From positions 62,001-126,000 of the forward strand of contig JBATTK010000036.1 in NCBI GenBank assembly GCA_049670505.1: a DNA stretch of 64,000 nt, given 5' to 3'. The translations under genes and the position numbers were made by a program. This DNA is from JBATTK01 sp049670505. GTDB lineage: Bacteria; Bacteroidota; Bacteroidia; Flavobacteriales; Flavobacteriaceae. Positions 35,165 to 44,866 of the stretch are shown one piece after another. Within the stretch, counting starts at the first letter, position 1. Each line of letters opens with the position of its first letter. The notes below the pieces were generated by a model. It was not told where the DNA came from. It made no database searches and saw only the letters and a list, made by a program, of their open reading frames with translations.

Positions 35165-35872
35165 TTATGGTTGATGACATTCTATGGTACTCGATGCGAG
35201 TTCTATGACCGGCTTTGGAGAAATATAGGGAATGCCCAATCCCAATCCACGAAGGATAAAAAGAATTCCGATAACCACTACGAAAACAGGAATCAATTTT
35301 TGGATCCTCCTTTTGGTAACACCTTTTAGCATGCTACTGAAGTAGATAGCGGTTGTCATCAGAGGAATTGTGCCTAATCCGAACAGCACCATATAGAAAG
35401 AACCTTCCCAGGGACTTCCCATGGCTATAGCCCCGAACAGGGCCATATAGACCAGGCCACACGGAAGAAAACCATTCAGAAAACCAATCGTAAGAAAAGT
35501 ATCGGAAGTCTTTTTTTGAAGTTCTTTACCGAGTTTATTCTTTACTTTGGAAACCAGCCGGTATATGGATTTTGAAAAGTTATATCTGTTAAAGGCCTTA
35601 TAGGGCAGGAGTACTATAAAAATCATCAGAATCCCGATAACGATAGACAGTTTTTGCTGCATCCCAAAGATATATAGTCCCTTGCCCAGAAATCCGAATA
35701 TCAGGCCCATAATGCCATAGGCGGCCAATCTACCTGTATGATAGATACTTATTTGTAAAAATTTCTTTAGATTATTTGTTCTATCTACGGGCAGCATAAA
35801 GGCAATTGGGCCGCACATGCCCACGCAGTGCAAACTTCCCAATAGTCCTAAGATGATAGCAGATAACAACAT
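35165..35872 (-). CDS. SafE/UreH-like membrane protein of the cbb3 gene cluster
   Basis: 235 residues with about six hydrophobic helices. The N-terminal GLLGSLHCVGMCGPIAFMLP and the inner FLNGFLPCGLVYMALFGA are hallmarks of the sulfite exporter TauE/SafE-like group commonly encoded beside ccoGH. The paired Cys/Met residues suggest a role in copper handling for the oxidase, which is inference. It lies 103 bases downstream of ccoH. Confidence 0.82.
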   Translation of the reverse strand: MLLSAIILGLLGSLHCVGMCGPIAFMLPVDRTNNLKKFLQISIYHTGRLAAYGIMGLIFGFLGKGLYIFGMQQKLSIVIGILMIFIVLLPYKAFNRYNFSKSIYRLVSKVKNKLGKELQKKTSDTFLTIGFLNGFLPCGLVYMALFGAIAMGSPWEGSFYMVLFGLGTIPLMTTAIYFSSMLKGVTKRRIQKLIPVFVVVIGILFILRGLGLGIPYISPKPVIELASSTIECHQP

Positions 35873-35926
35873 TGTTTATAGAAATGAGAATTCAGATATC
35901 GGATATTAGAAATTTACGCTTTGCAC

Positions 35927-35947
35927 TAGATGTATAGCATACATCTA
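35927..35947. other. 9-bp perfect inverted repeat
   Basis: TAGATGTAT-agc-ATACATCTA lies between ccoH and the SafE-like gene, 55 bases upstream of the latter on the reverse strand. It could be an operator or a weak RNA hairpin; it does not match the FNR-type box. Confidence 0.4.
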
Positions 35948-35975
35948 AAATCTCTTGTTAATGTCCAACATCTTT

Positions 35976-36422
35976 TTAATACGTTATACTTTCCTTATAT
36001 AAATAGTCTTTAGCTTTATACTTCCAGGCAATTTTAAGGTCCCAGCGACCATCCAACAAACGTTTGTCAGGTATGAGCAAATGTGAATTGGACAAACTTA
36101 CGGGTAAGCTAAAATCCAAGTGTTTATTGGATGGTCTATATAGGGACACTGTTCCATTGATATCATGACTTCCCAACTCTTTGGGGAAGATAATCTGTAG
36201 ACCTTCTACCGTTTTTTTAACTACAATTTTTTCGTCCAGTCCCATGGCATTATTTTCAGCGTCTATTTCCTTTTGATAACCCAATTCCGCCTTATAATAT
36301 TCTTCTGTGACCAAATCATGATTTGCGCTATCATCCATGCTCATTCGAATTACAAAAAATAGAATAAACCCAATAAATGCTATAAAGGCCAATACGATTC
36401 CTGTTCCCCAGTTTATTTTCAT
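35976..36422 (-). CDS. ccoH: FixH/CcoH family cbb3 assembly protein
   Basis: 148 residues with one N-terminal membrane helix (about 7-27, IVLAFIAFIGFILFFVIRMS) and a periplasmic domain. LVTEEYYKAELGYQKEIDAENNA is the conserved FixH segment. It supports maturation or stability of cbb3 oxidase. It follows ccoG by 170 bases, where a hairpin (36443-36462) sits. Confidence 0.88.
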   Translation of the reverse strand: MKINWGTGIVLAFIAFIGFILFFVIRMSMDDSANHDLVTEEYYKAELGYQKEIDAENNAMGLDEKIVVKKTVEGLQIIFPKELGSHDINGTVSLYRPSNKHLDFSLPVSLSNSHLLIPDKRLLDGRWDLKIAWKYKAKDYLYKESITY

Positions 36423-36442
36423 AATTTTTTGTTCTATTTTTC

Positions 36443-36462
36443 ATTCCCGTGAAGACGGGAAT
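36443..36462. repeat. Inverted repeat ATTCCCGT-gaag-ACGGGAAT
   Basis: A perfect 8-bp palindrome in the ccoG-ccoH spacer. The rest of the spacer, 36484-36545, has CCTCC/GGAGG words typical of Bacteroidota extragenic repeats. It may act as a processing or weak termination hairpin within the operon. Confidence 0.45.
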
Positions 36463-36592
36463 CTATTATTTATGTTCGCGATTATCTTATTTTCGACCCC
36501 TCCGGCTTTTCTGCTTCGCTCAAATCCACCTCCCCTCATTCCAGTGGAGGAGCCTACTTCAATTTTGTACTCCATATGAGCTGTTTCCACCT

Positions 36593-38008
36593 TCAATTAT
36601 AACTTCTTGGTGCTAAAAAGGCCGTTGTTGTGGTCTCTATTAAATCCTCACCGCTATAGACCCCGATCTTTAATTTATCCTTATCCCCGTTTAGAGCGGA
36701 ATTGTTGATTTCTATAAATAAAGTCCCTTCGGCCAGTTCTTGGGCCGGTACTTTAAAATTTTCATGGGTTACCATTTCTATTTTTCCTTTATGGGATAAC
36801 AGTTTAAAACTCACATCGGTAACATCCTTGGTCGTTTTGTTCATCAGTTTATAGGTATATACATTACTGATCAGATTACCCTCTTTTCTTTCATACAATT
36901 GGCCTGGCAATCTTAGGATATTGGCTTCCAGGTCATTTCGCAAAAACAACATTCCCGTTAGCACCCCGGTCAAAATCACCAATACTGCGGTATATCCCTT
37001 AAGTCTGGGAGTAAACTTAAATTTTGCCTTTTTTTCAATATTGTCCTCACTGGCGTAACGAATAAGGCCTTTGGGCAGGTTCACCTTTTCCATAATGGTA
37101 TCGCACTCATCTATACAGGCCGTACAGTTTACACACTCCAACTGCGTTCCATTGCGAATGTCTATTCCTGTAGGGCACACGTTAACGCATTGGAAACAAT
37201 CTATACAGTCCCCATGTCCCAATGCTTCCCTATCTTCATTTTTTCGAAATTTCTTTCTTCCATTTTCTCCCTCGCCTCTTTTATGGTCATAGGCCACTAC
37301 AATGGATTTGTTGTCCAACAAAACGCCTTGCATCCTTCCGTAAGGACAGGCTATGATACATACTTGCTCTCTAAACCATGCGAAGACAAAATAGAAGACC
37401 GCTGTAAAAATCAGGAGCGAGACCATAGTGCTTAGGTGCAACATAGGCCCTTCAACAACATACCGAATTAGACGATCACCTCCTATGAGATAAGCTAAGA
37501 ACACATTGGCGATCAAAAAGGAAATGATAAAGAAAATTACCCACTTCAGGATGCGCTTTCTTATTTTTTCGGCATTCCAAGCTTGTCTGTCCAGTTTAAT
37601 CTGTGCCCCACGATCGCCATCTATCCAATATTCGATCCTGCGAAAGACCATTTCCATAAATATGGTCTGGGGACATATCCATCCACAAAATATTCTTCCA
37701 AATGCAACAGTGAAAAGCGCTATGAAAATTACACCTGTTATCATGGAAATCACGAACAGATGGAAATCCTGGGGCCAAAACGGAAATCCAAAAATATTGA
37801 AACGACGTTCCAGTACATTGAACATCAAAAATTGATTGCCATTGATTTTAATAAATGGAGCAGCGAACAAAAACAATAATAAGCCGTAGCTTACCCACTT
37901 ACGGTATACATAGAACCGACCACTGGGCTTTTTGGGAAAGACCCATGCTCGCTTTCCCTCTTCATTGATGGTACCTATAGAATCCCTAAAATTTTCGTCC
38001 ATTGCCAT
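36593..38008 (-). CDS. ccoG: CcoG (FixG), cbb3 oxidase accessory ferredoxin-like protein
   Basis: 471 residues. N-terminal membrane helices (about 34-52, 84-105, 160-180, 196-215), a first cysteine group in GRIFCGWICPQTIFME, and two 4Fe-4S clusters in CIDCFQCVNVCPTGID and CVNCTACIDECD (about 270-305). A C-terminal Ig-like periplasmic domain follows. CcoG is a cupric reductase needed for copper loading of cbb3 oxidase. It is 30 bases downstream of ccoP. Confidence 0.94.
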   Translation of the reverse strand: MAMDENFRDSIGTINEEGKRAWVFPKKPSGRFYVYRKWVSYGLLLFLFAAPFIKINGNQFLMFNVLERRFNIFGFPFWPQDFHLFVISMITGVIFIALFTVAFGRIFCGWICPQTIFMEMVFRRIEYWIDGDRGAQIKLDRQAWNAEKIRKRILKWVIFFIISFLIANVFLAYLIGGDRLIRYVVEGPMLHLSTMVSLLIFTAVFYFVFAWFREQVCIIACPYGRMQGVLLDNKSIVVAYDHKRGEGENGRKKFRKNEDREALGHGDCIDCFQCVNVCPTGIDIRNGTQLECVNCTACIDECDTIMEKVNLPKGLIRYASEDNIEKKAKFKFTPRLKGYTAVLVILTGVLTGMLFLRNDLEANILRLPGQLYERKEGNLISNVYTYKLMNKTTKDVTDVSFKLLSHKGKIEMVTHENFKVPAQELAEGTLFIEINNSALNGDKDKLKIGVYSGEDLIETTTTAFLAPRSYN

Positions 38009-38038
38009 TGTCCTATCCGCATTACGTAAAAGAAAATA

Positions 38039-38998
38039 CTATTCGTTTATGACCACTGATGTAGAATCGGTTTCCTGTTCAGGTGCTGCCTCCGTAGGTG
38101 TTTCCGATTCCTCTTGTGGCGCGTCCGGGTCTATCCAAACATCACCTTCGGCCGCCTTTGGATTGGCCGCAGTAGTTCCTTGAAAGGTTAAGAGGTAACT
38201 AGCCACCTGTGCCATTTCCAAGGGTTTAAGGGTTTGCTTCCATGACACCATTCCCTTGCCGTCACGTCCACCTTCGGAAATGGTATTGAACACATTTTTT
38301 ATACCACCGCCCAAAATCCAATAGTTATCCGTTAGGTTAGGGCCTATTCCACCACCACCATCGGCCATATGGCAAACTACACAGTTTGCCGTAAATATTT
38401 TTTCCCCGGCGCTTAAATCAGCGGCATCGGTTAGTACCTCCACGGTGTTTACATCTACCAATCCCTTGGCAGTTTTTTTATACTCCTCAATAGCGATTTT
38501 GGCTTCTGCGACTTCAAGCTCATATTCCAATCCTTGATCATAATCATTGAACACATGGAAACGGGCCAAATAGATGACGCCGAACAGGATCGTGGCGTAG
38601 AACATATAGACCCACCATGGCGGAAGCTTATTATCCAATTCCTTTATACCGTCATAATTGTGGTCCAGGATAATTTCCCCTTCTTCTTCCATAGGTTTGG
38701 AACCCAGAAGCTTTTGGTACATTTTTTTTCCCCATGTCCATTCCCATTTTTTGGATTTTGCGGCTAAATAGCGCTCTTTGGCCTCTTCCGATAACGTCTG
38801 GAACATTACATTTTCAATGGACTTTACGATGAGTTCAATGGCGATTAAAATCATCAATATCAAAAATAGAAACAGTTGGGTAATAGGATACTCTATTATA
38901 GCAGGTTTAGCACCGGAATCTATAACGTATTCCATCAGTCCAAAAATGATAAAGAACAGTAAGGGGACGCGAATCCACCAAGGTGACATATTTTTCAT
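38039..38998 (-). CDS. ccoP: CcoP, cbb3 oxidase cytochrome c subunit with a single heme site
   Basis: 319 residues. Two hydrophobic segments occur near the N-terminus (about 6-25, 36-54), another at about 127-145, then a cytochrome c domain with one CxxCH site (CVVCHMADGGGG, near 207-211). Proteobacterial CcoP has two heme c sites; only one is present here, which is common in Bacteroidota. The acidic C-terminal tail (EESETPTEAAPEQETDS) is rich in Glu and Thr. Overlaps ccoQ by 4 bases. Confidence 0.92.
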   Translation of the reverse strand: MKNMSPWWIRVPLLFFIIFGLMEYVIDSGAKPAIIEYPITQLFLFLILMILIAIELIVKSIENVMFQTLSEEAKERYLAAKSKKWEWTWGKKMYQKLLGSKPMEEEGEIILDHNYDGIKELDNKLPPWWVYMFYATILFGVIYLARFHVFNDYDQGLEYELEVAEAKIAIEEYKKTAKGLVDVNTVEVLTDAADLSAGEKIFTANCVVCHMADGGGGIGPNLTDNYWILGGGIKNVFNTISEGGRDGKGMVSWKQTLKPLEMAQVASYLLTFQGTTAANPKAAEGDVWIDPDAPQEESETPTEAAPEQETDSTSVVINE

Positions 38999-39186
38999 AA
39001 TACTTCGTTGTTTTGGTTGTTATCATCTAATGGCAATTCACTCACTTCTTTGATATGTTCCTTGCTGGCCGTAAATACCCACCAAAAAAGAAGTGTAAAA
39101 AAGACAAAGAAAATCAGCAATGATATCATAGGATAAGTGGCAATGCCCTCAATACTTTCCATATGGTTTTTTACAAATTTTAACAT
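38995..39186 (-). CDS. ccoQ: CcoQ, small cbb3 oxidase subunit
   Basis: 63 residues with one membrane helix (about 19-40, YPMISLLIFFVFFTLLFWWVF) and a charged C-terminal tail. Size, topology and position between ccoNO and ccoP identify it. CcoQ stabilises the oxidase complex. Confidence 0.87.
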   Translation of the reverse strand: MLKFVKNHMESIEGIATYPMISLLIFFVFFTLLFWWVFTASKEHIKEVSELPLDDNNQNNEVL

Positions 39187-39188
39187 GC

Positions 39189-41390
39189 CTATTCGTTTTT
39201 AGAGATTAATTCTTCCGTTTCTTTTATTTTAATATCCGTACCCAAGCGTTGTAGGTAGGCTATTAATGCTACAATTTCCCTATTCCTCATTTCTATAAAA
39301 GGTTCTCCATTATCCTGTGCATACTTTTTGTCCTCTTCATAACTCTTGGCAAAGTCGGGATCTGAATAGAGGTTTTTCTCTATTTGCAATGCCTGTTCAT
39401 CCATTGATGTCATTGCATCGGCAATATCCGATTCGGTATACGGCACTCCTAAACTGACCATTGCCTCCATTTTATCCTGAATGTCGCTGCGGTCAAGTTC
39501 GTTACGGACCAACCATTGATAAGCGGGCATTATGGAGCCAGATGAAGTACTTTGGGGATCATACATATGGTTTAAGTGCCAATTATCCGAATATTTACCA
39601 CCTATCCGTAACAGATCCGGGCCGGTACGTTTACTTCCCCAAAGGAAGGGGTGGTCGTAGACAAATTCCCCGGCCTTGGCATATTCCCCATAGCGTTCCA
39701 CTTCGCTTCGGAAAGGGCGGACCATTTGGGAATGGCAACCAACGCAACCTTCACGAATATAGAGGTCCCTGCCTTCCAACTCTAGCGGAGTATAGGGCGT
39801 TACACTGGTGATGGTGGGAATATTGGATTTTACCAAAATGGTAGGTACGATCTGGATGATTCCTCCTATTAAAATGGCTACTGTAGCCAAAAGGGTCAAT
39901 TGTACGGGTTTACGCTCCAACCAGGTATGGAAGGTTTCTCCGGCGGTCCTTTTTTTGGATACCCGTGTCAATGCTGCGGCCTCTGCCAGTTCGTCCTCTA
40001 CCGTACTACCTGCGCGCACGGTCTTTATGACATTGTACAACATAACGATAAACCCTACGATATATAAACTACCTCCTATGGCACGCATCCAGTACATGGG
40101 GATGATTTCATTTACCGTTTCCAAAAAGTTACCGTAAACCAAGGTGCCATCCGGGTTAAAATCTTTCCACATTAAAGCCTGTGTAAATCCGGCAACATAC
40201 ATGGGCAGTGCATATAAAATGATTCCCAAGGTACCGATCCAAAAATGGAAATTGGCAAGAGGGGTGGAGTGTAAGCGGGTCTTGAACATTTTAGGAACCA
40301 ACCAGTAGACCATACCGAAGGTCAAGAAGCCGTTCCATGCCAAGGCGCCTACATGCACGTGGGCAATGATCCAATCGCTAAAATGCGCAATGGCATTCAC
40401 ATTTTTAAGGGATAGCATGGGTCCTTCAAAGGTGGCCATACCGTACCCCGTAATGGCTACGACCATAAATTTTAGCACCGGACTGGTCCGTACCTTATCC
40501 CAAGCCCCCCGTAGGGTCAACAATCCATTGATCATACCGCCCCAAGAAGGCGCTATCAACATTATGGAGAAAGCGACCCCTAAATTTTGCGCCCAATCGG
40601 GCAAGGAAGAATACAACAAATGGTGTGGTCCGGCCCAGATATAAATGAAGATTAGGGACCAAAAGTGGACTATGGAAAGGCGATAGGAATAAACGGGCCT
40701 ATTCGCCGCTTTTGGAACAAAATAATACATGAGGCCCAAGAAAGGCGTAGTCAAGAAAAATGCTACGGCATTATGTCCGTACCACCATTGCACCAGGGCA
40801 TCTTGTACCCCTGCATAGACCGAATAACTTTTTAAAGCACTAACGGGCAATTCCAGACTATTGAAAATATGGAGTACGGCAACAGTTACGAAAGTGGCCA
40901 AATAGAACCAGATGGCAACATATAGGTGTCGTTGCCTTCTTTTTATCATAGTACCGATGAGGTTCCAGCCAAATGCTACCCAAACCAGGGCAATGGCCAG
41001 ATCTATAGGCCATTCCAGTTCGGCATATTCCTTGGAGGTGGTATACCCCAAGGGCAATGTAATGGCCGCCGCAACAATGATTGCTTGCCACCCCCAAAAG
41101 TTAAAGTTGCTCAGCGCATCGCTGAACATCCTGGCCTTGAGTAGACGTTGCGTGGAGTAGTAGACCCCGGCAAAGATGGCATTCCCCACAAAAGCGAAAA
41201 TAACCGCGTTGGTGTGCAAGGGCCTTAAACGACCGAAACTCAACCACGAAATACCGTCGGTTATATTGGGAAATAGGAACATAAAAGCGAGCAAGAGCCC
41301 TACCAACATTCCAATTATCCCCCAAAACAAAGTAGCGTAGAGAAATTTCTTTACGATCTTGTTATCGTAATAAAACTGTTGTACTTCCAT
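39189..41390 (-). CDS. ccoNO: CcoNO fusion, cbb3 oxidase catalytic subunit joined to cytochrome c subunit
   Basis: 733 residues. About 1-470 is CcoN, the heme-copper oxidase subunit I with some twelve helices (for example WWYGHNAVAFFLTTPFLG, HHLLYSSLPDW, and AHVHVGALAWNG carrying heme and copper His ligands). About 510-733 is CcoO with one heme c site CVGCH in REGCVGCHSQMVRPF. The fusion is the usual Bacteroidota form. It is the high-affinity oxygen-reducing core, 2 bases after ccoS. Confidence 0.95.
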   Translation of the reverse strand: MEVQQFYYDNKIVKKFLYATLFWGIIGMLVGLLLAFMFLFPNITDGISWLSFGRLRPLHTNAVIFAFVGNAIFAGVYYSTQRLLKARMFSDALSNFNFWGWQAIIVAAAITLPLGYTTSKEYAELEWPIDLAIALVWVAFGWNLIGTMIKRRQRHLYVAIWFYLATFVTVAVLHIFNSLELPVSALKSYSVYAGVQDALVQWWYGHNAVAFFLTTPFLGLMYYFVPKAANRPVYSYRLSIVHFWSLIFIYIWAGPHHLLYSSLPDWAQNLGVAFSIMLIAPSWGGMINGLLTLRGAWDKVRTSPVLKFMVVAITGYGMATFEGPMLSLKNVNAIAHFSDWIIAHVHVGALAWNGFLTFGMVYWLVPKMFKTRLHSTPLANFHFWIGTLGIILYALPMYVAGFTQALMWKDFNPDGTLVYGNFLETVNEIIPMYWMRAIGGSLYIVGFIVMLYNVIKTVRAGSTVEDELAEAAALTRVSKKRTAGETFHTWLERKPVQLTLLATVAILIGGIIQIVPTILVKSNIPTITSVTPYTPLELEGRDLYIREGCVGCHSQMVRPFRSEVERYGEYAKAGEFVYDHPFLWGSKRTGPDLLRIGGKYSDNWHLNHMYDPQSTSSGSIMPAYQWLVRNELDRSDIQDKMEAMVSLGVPYTESDIADAMTSMDEQALQIEKNLYSDPDFAKSYEEDKKYAQDNGEPFIEMRNREIVALIAYLQRLGTDIKIKETEELISKNE

Positions 41391-41392
41391 AA

Positions 41393-41608
41393 TTAAAATT
41401 TTTGACTTTTATTTAGTTGGACTGATTTTTTACTATCCGATGTGCTTGTTTCCGGTGCTTCTTTTACTAGTTCATCCTCGAACAACATACGCACGGAAGG
41501 GGTGTATGAATCATCATATTGACCGCTTCTTACAGAGATAATGAACGCTATAAAAAAGATAATGGCGACTACGATACTGATAGCCAACAATATGTAAATA
41601 ACACTCAT
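41393..41608 (-). CDS. ccoS: CcoS, cbb3 oxidase maturation protein
   Basis: 71 residues with one N-terminal membrane helix (about 3-25) and the conserved segment SGQYDDSYTPSVRMLFEDE typical of CcoS. Needed for cofactor insertion into the oxidase. First gene of the ccoSNOQPGH string, directly behind an FNR-type promoter. Confidence 0.9.
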   Translation of the reverse strand: MSVIYILLAISIVVAIIFFIAFIISVRSGQYDDSYTPSVRMLFEDELVKEAPETSTSDSKKSVQLNKSQKF

Positions 41609-41627
41609 ACCTACTTGAATTTTGATG

Positions 41628-41670
41628 CAAAAATATTTGTGAACGCTTTCTTAAAACATGACATAAATCA
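41628..41670 (-). promoter_or_regulatory. FNR-type promoter for the ccoS-NO-Q-P operon: box 41659-41670
   Basis: TGACATAAATCA, 23 bp, then a perfect TATTTTTG on the reverse strand (41635-41628). The ccoS start is 56 bp from the box centre. cbb3 operons are standard FNR-type targets. Confidence 0.8.
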
Positions 41671-41680
41671 GGTTTTAAGT

Positions 41681-44062
41681 TTATTTTAATTTCCTTCCTA
41701 TCAGATTGGTGGCCATTGTCGTAAATGCAACAATACTTATGGAACTCAAAGGCATCAGGATGGCTGCAATTACAGGTTTCAACTGTCCGGTTACCGCAAA
41801 ATAGAGCCCCACGATGTTGTATAATAAGGACAGCACAAAACTTAGTTTAATAATTTTTATCGCTTTTTTAGAGGCCCATATATAGGATTGGAACTGTTTA
41901 AACTTTGAAGCATCCAGAATACCATCGCAGGCCGGGGAAAAGACATTGACATTTTCAGATATGGCAATGCCGACATCGCTTTGTGCCAAAGCTCCCGCAT
42001 CATTTAATCCGTCTCCTACCATCATTACCTTTTTATTTTGTTCCTGTAGCGATTTGATGAATTTTAGCTTGTCTACCGGTTTTTGATTAAAATACATCGG
42101 GGTCAATTTGGGCAATAGCTTTTCCAAAGTGTTTTTTTCCCCTTCATTGTCACCGGATAGGATAGCCATATCCAAGGTTTTGGACATCTTTTTAAATAGT
42201 TCCGCAACCCCTTTACGATATTGGTTTTGAAAGATGAAACGACCTTTATAATCCTGGTTACTGCTAATATGGACGGAAGTATTTTGGATATCCTTATCGC
42301 TATTACTGCCCACAAAGTCCGCGGACCCTATTTTCATATGGCTATCGTCTATTTTGCCTTCTAAACCTTGGCCTAAATGTTCTTGATAATCATCTAGCAT
42401 CACTATGTTATGTTCTGCCAGCATATCGTATAGGGTGCGACTCAATGGATGGTTGGAAGGGCGCAAGGTATTTTTTAAAAGGGATTCCTCAGCATGAGTC
42501 AGCGCTTCCCCTTCATAGAGAACGGTACTTTTTTGTGCCGTGGTAATTGTTCCGGTCTTATCAAAAATAGCGGTGTCTATGCTGGCCAATTGCTCCACCG
42601 TCCGGGTGTCTTTTAGATAGAATTTATGTCTCCCAAAAATTCGAAGCATGTTTCCTAGTGTAAAGGGTGATGCCAAAGCAATGGCACAGGGACAGGCAAT
42701 GATAAGTACTGCCGTGAATACGTTTACAGCCATGCTACTATCCTGGAAAAGCCAAAAAGCAGTGGCGGTTAAGGCGATACTTAGAACAGCTATGGTAAAA
42801 TGTTTGCCGATACTATCCGTCAATGTTCGGAACGTATCGGCCTTGTTTTTTTCAAAAACGGCATTACTCCACAATTGCGTTAAATAACTTTGGGAAACGG
42901 ATTTTAGCGTTTCTATCTCTATGGCCCCATACAACTGTTTGCCACCTGCAAAGACTTTATCACCGGATTCTTTTCGAACCGGCTCGGACTCGCCGGTGAC
43001 AAAACTGTAATCGATTCGGGCACTGCCCTTGAGGAGGATACCGTCTACAGGAATTAGCTCTTCGTTTCGTATTAGGAGCCGGTCTCCCCTTATAATATCA
43101 TACACTTGGGCGGTCTCTTCGTCTCCGTTTTTTCGAAGTCGCGTCACGGCAATGGGGAAATACGACTTGTAATCCCTTTCAAAGGATAGGAAAGCGTATG
43201 TTTTTTGTTGAAAAAATTTTCCCAGCAATAGAAAGAAGATCAAACCGGTGAGACTATCAAAAAAACCGGTTCCCCAGTCAAAAATAATTTCCAGTGTGCT
43301 TCGGACAAACAGCGTTATGATTCCCAACGCAATGGGAACGTCAATATTGAGCATTTTGGCCCGTACTCCTTTGTAGGCCGATATTAAATAATCCTGACCC
43401 GCATAAAAAACAACGGGAAGGGAAAATAGGAACATCAACCATCGAAAAAGTGTTTTGTATTGCTCCAGCCAATACTCACCCACTTCAAAATATTCCGGAA
43501 AGGAAAGGAACATTACATTACCGAAGGCGAAGCCTGCAACTCCCAATTTATAGATGAGACTACGATCGGTATGGTCTTTTCGCTTCCCATAATCGTCCAG
43601 GGAGATATAGGGTTCATACCCAATCTTGGAAAGCAAGACCACCAATTCTTTCAGACTAAGCGTCTGACTGTTATAATTGATACGTACTGTTTTTTTTGGA
43701 AAATCTACCTGCGAACTTAGGATTTGATCGAACAGTTTGTTTAAATTTTCTAACAACCAAATACAGGAACTACAATGAATTTGGGGAATGGATAAATTTA
43801 TAATTTGGATTTTTCCATTGTCAAACTCGATCAGCTTTTCAACAATGGCCTTATTGTCCAGGAATTCATACTTTCCATTGGTTTCTTTTGGTGAGGACCC
43901 GGGAGAGGACTGTATATCATAGTAATAGGACAGGTCATTACTAGAAAAGATGTCATAGACCGTCTGACACCCGTGACAGCAGAATTTTTTTTCATCGAAT
44001 ACAATGGGTAAGGAACCGCAGTCATCACCGCAATGATAGCATATTGCCATATTCTTGAACAT
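41681..44062 (-). CDS. ccoI: CcoI (FixI), copper-exporting P1B-type ATPase for cbb3 assembly
   Basis: 793 residues. The N-terminus has a Cys-rich metal segment (CYHCGDDCG, FCCHGC), then a heavy-metal-associated domain with HCSSCIWLLENL. Eight membrane helices follow, with the transport motif CPC in IIACPCAIALASP, the phosphorylation site DKTGT, and GDGLNDAGALAQSDVGIA in the ATP-binding hinge. It delivers copper for the oxidase active site. Transcribed divergently from the FNR-type regulator. Confidence 0.94.
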   Translation of the reverse strand: MFKNMAICYHCGDDCGSLPIVFDEKKFCCHGCQTVYDIFSSNDLSYYYDIQSSPGSSPKETNGKYEFLDNKAIVEKLIEFDNGKIQIINLSIPQIHCSSCIWLLENLNKLFDQILSSQVDFPKKTVRINYNSQTLSLKELVVLLSKIGYEPYISLDDYGKRKDHTDRSLIYKLGVAGFAFGNVMFLSFPEYFEVGEYWLEQYKTLFRWLMFLFSLPVVFYAGQDYLISAYKGVRAKMLNIDVPIALGIITLFVRSTLEIIFDWGTGFFDSLTGLIFFLLLGKFFQQKTYAFLSFERDYKSYFPIAVTRLRKNGDEETAQVYDIIRGDRLLIRNEELIPVDGILLKGSARIDYSFVTGESEPVRKESGDKVFAGGKQLYGAIEIETLKSVSQSYLTQLWSNAVFEKNKADTFRTLTDSIGKHFTIAVLSIALTATAFWLFQDSSMAVNVFTAVLIIACPCAIALASPFTLGNMLRIFGRHKFYLKDTRTVEQLASIDTAIFDKTGTITTAQKSTVLYEGEALTHAEESLLKNTLRPSNHPLSRTLYDMLAEHNIVMLDDYQEHLGQGLEGKIDDSHMKIGSADFVGSNSDKDIQNTSVHISSNQDYKGRFIFQNQYRKGVAELFKKMSKTLDMAILSGDNEGEKNTLEKLLPKLTPMYFNQKPVDKLKFIKSLQEQNKKVMMVGDGLNDAGALAQSDVGIAISENVNVFSPACDGILDASKFKQFQSYIWASKKAIKIIKLSFVLSLLYNIVGLYFAVTGQLKPVIAAILMPLSSISIVAFTTMATNLIGRKLK

Positions 44063-44081
44063 TTACTCTTTATACCTTGCA

Positions 44082-44123
44082 CAAAATTACAAGTTAACGC
44101 TTTTTAAAACATGACTTATGTCA
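44082..44123 (-). promoter_or_regulatory. FNR-type box 44112-44123 between ccoI and the regulator gene
   Basis: TGACTTATGTCA is a good palindrome. Toward ccoI, TAATTTTG (44089-44082) lies 22 bp away and the start codon 55 bp from the centre. Toward the regulator gene the ATG is 62 bp away, but no good -7 element is at the standard position (TAACTTGT at 44140 is 16 bp off), so the effect on the regulator may be autoregulation of another type. Confidence 0.72.
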
Positions 44124-44179
44124 GGTTTTATTTTTTTGCTAACTTGTGACTTCTACCGTATAGTAAAAAGTTTAGAGGA

Positions 44180-44866
44180 ATGAGTAGATGTGAAAACTGT
44201 ATCATACGCCAGTTTAATTCGCTTCGTGCAATGAGCAAGGAGGAATTAAAAAAAGTTTCCGATTCCAAGACTACAAAAATTGTTAAAAAGGGAGAAACCA
44301 TTTTTGAGGAGGGAGAAAGGCTCAATGGTGTTTTTTGTGTCCGTGATGGGGTTTCCAAACTTTCCAAATTAAGTGAAAATGGAAAAGATCAGATCGTAAA
44401 ATTGGCTACCAAGGGAAAAGTTTTGGGACAGCGCTCCGTAATCTCGGAAGAATTATCCAATTTGAGCGCCGTGGCGGTCAATGATATGGAAGTTTGTTTT
44501 ATTCCCAAGGAAGGTATCGTAAACTCGCTCCACAAAAACCCGGATTTTACGTTTGATGTTTTACGCCATATGGCACACGATTTAAAGGAGGCCGATGATG
44601 TAATTGTGAATATGTCCCAAAAAACGGTAAAGCAGCGGGTTGCCGAGGCATTTTTATATCTAAAAAATAACTTTGGGGAAGATGATGATGGGTTTTTGAG
44701 GTTAACATTGTCCCGGGAGGATATTGCCGGTGTAGTGGGAACTGCCACGGAATCAGCCATACGGATTATTTCGGAATTCAAGAAGAAAGGATTGATCAAG
44801 ACTTCAGGAAAAAAAATAGGTATTGCCGAGGAGCGTAAACTTATGGATTTGGTAGAAGGTTTTTAG
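44180..44866 (+). CDS. FNR-type CRP-family transcription regulator
   Basis: 228 residues: cyclic nucleotide-like effector domain (about 25-120), dimer helix (about 122-150), and an HTH whose recognition helix is TATESAIRIISEF (188-200). Glu191 and Arg195 match the base-contacting Glu and Arg of E. coli FNR and CRP. Cysteines C4, C7 and C106 align with FNR cluster ligands C20, C23 and C122; the position of FNR C29 is Asn, and C53 is a possible substitute. An oxygen-labile cluster is therefore plausible but not assured. It is the best candidate to bind the many TGAY-N4-RTCA boxes here, including the one in its own promoter. Confidence 0.88.
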   Translation: MSRCENCIIRQFNSLRAMSKEELKKVSDSKTTKIVKKGETIFEEGERLNGVFCVRDGVSKLSKLSENGKDQIVKLATKGKVLGQRSVISEELSNLSAVAVNDMEVCFIPKEGIVNSLHKNPDFTFDVLRHMAHDLKEADDVIVNMSQKTVKQRVAEAFLYLKNNFGEDDDGFLRLTLSREDIAGVVGTATESAIRIISEFKKKGLIKTSGKKIGIAEERKLMDLVEGF

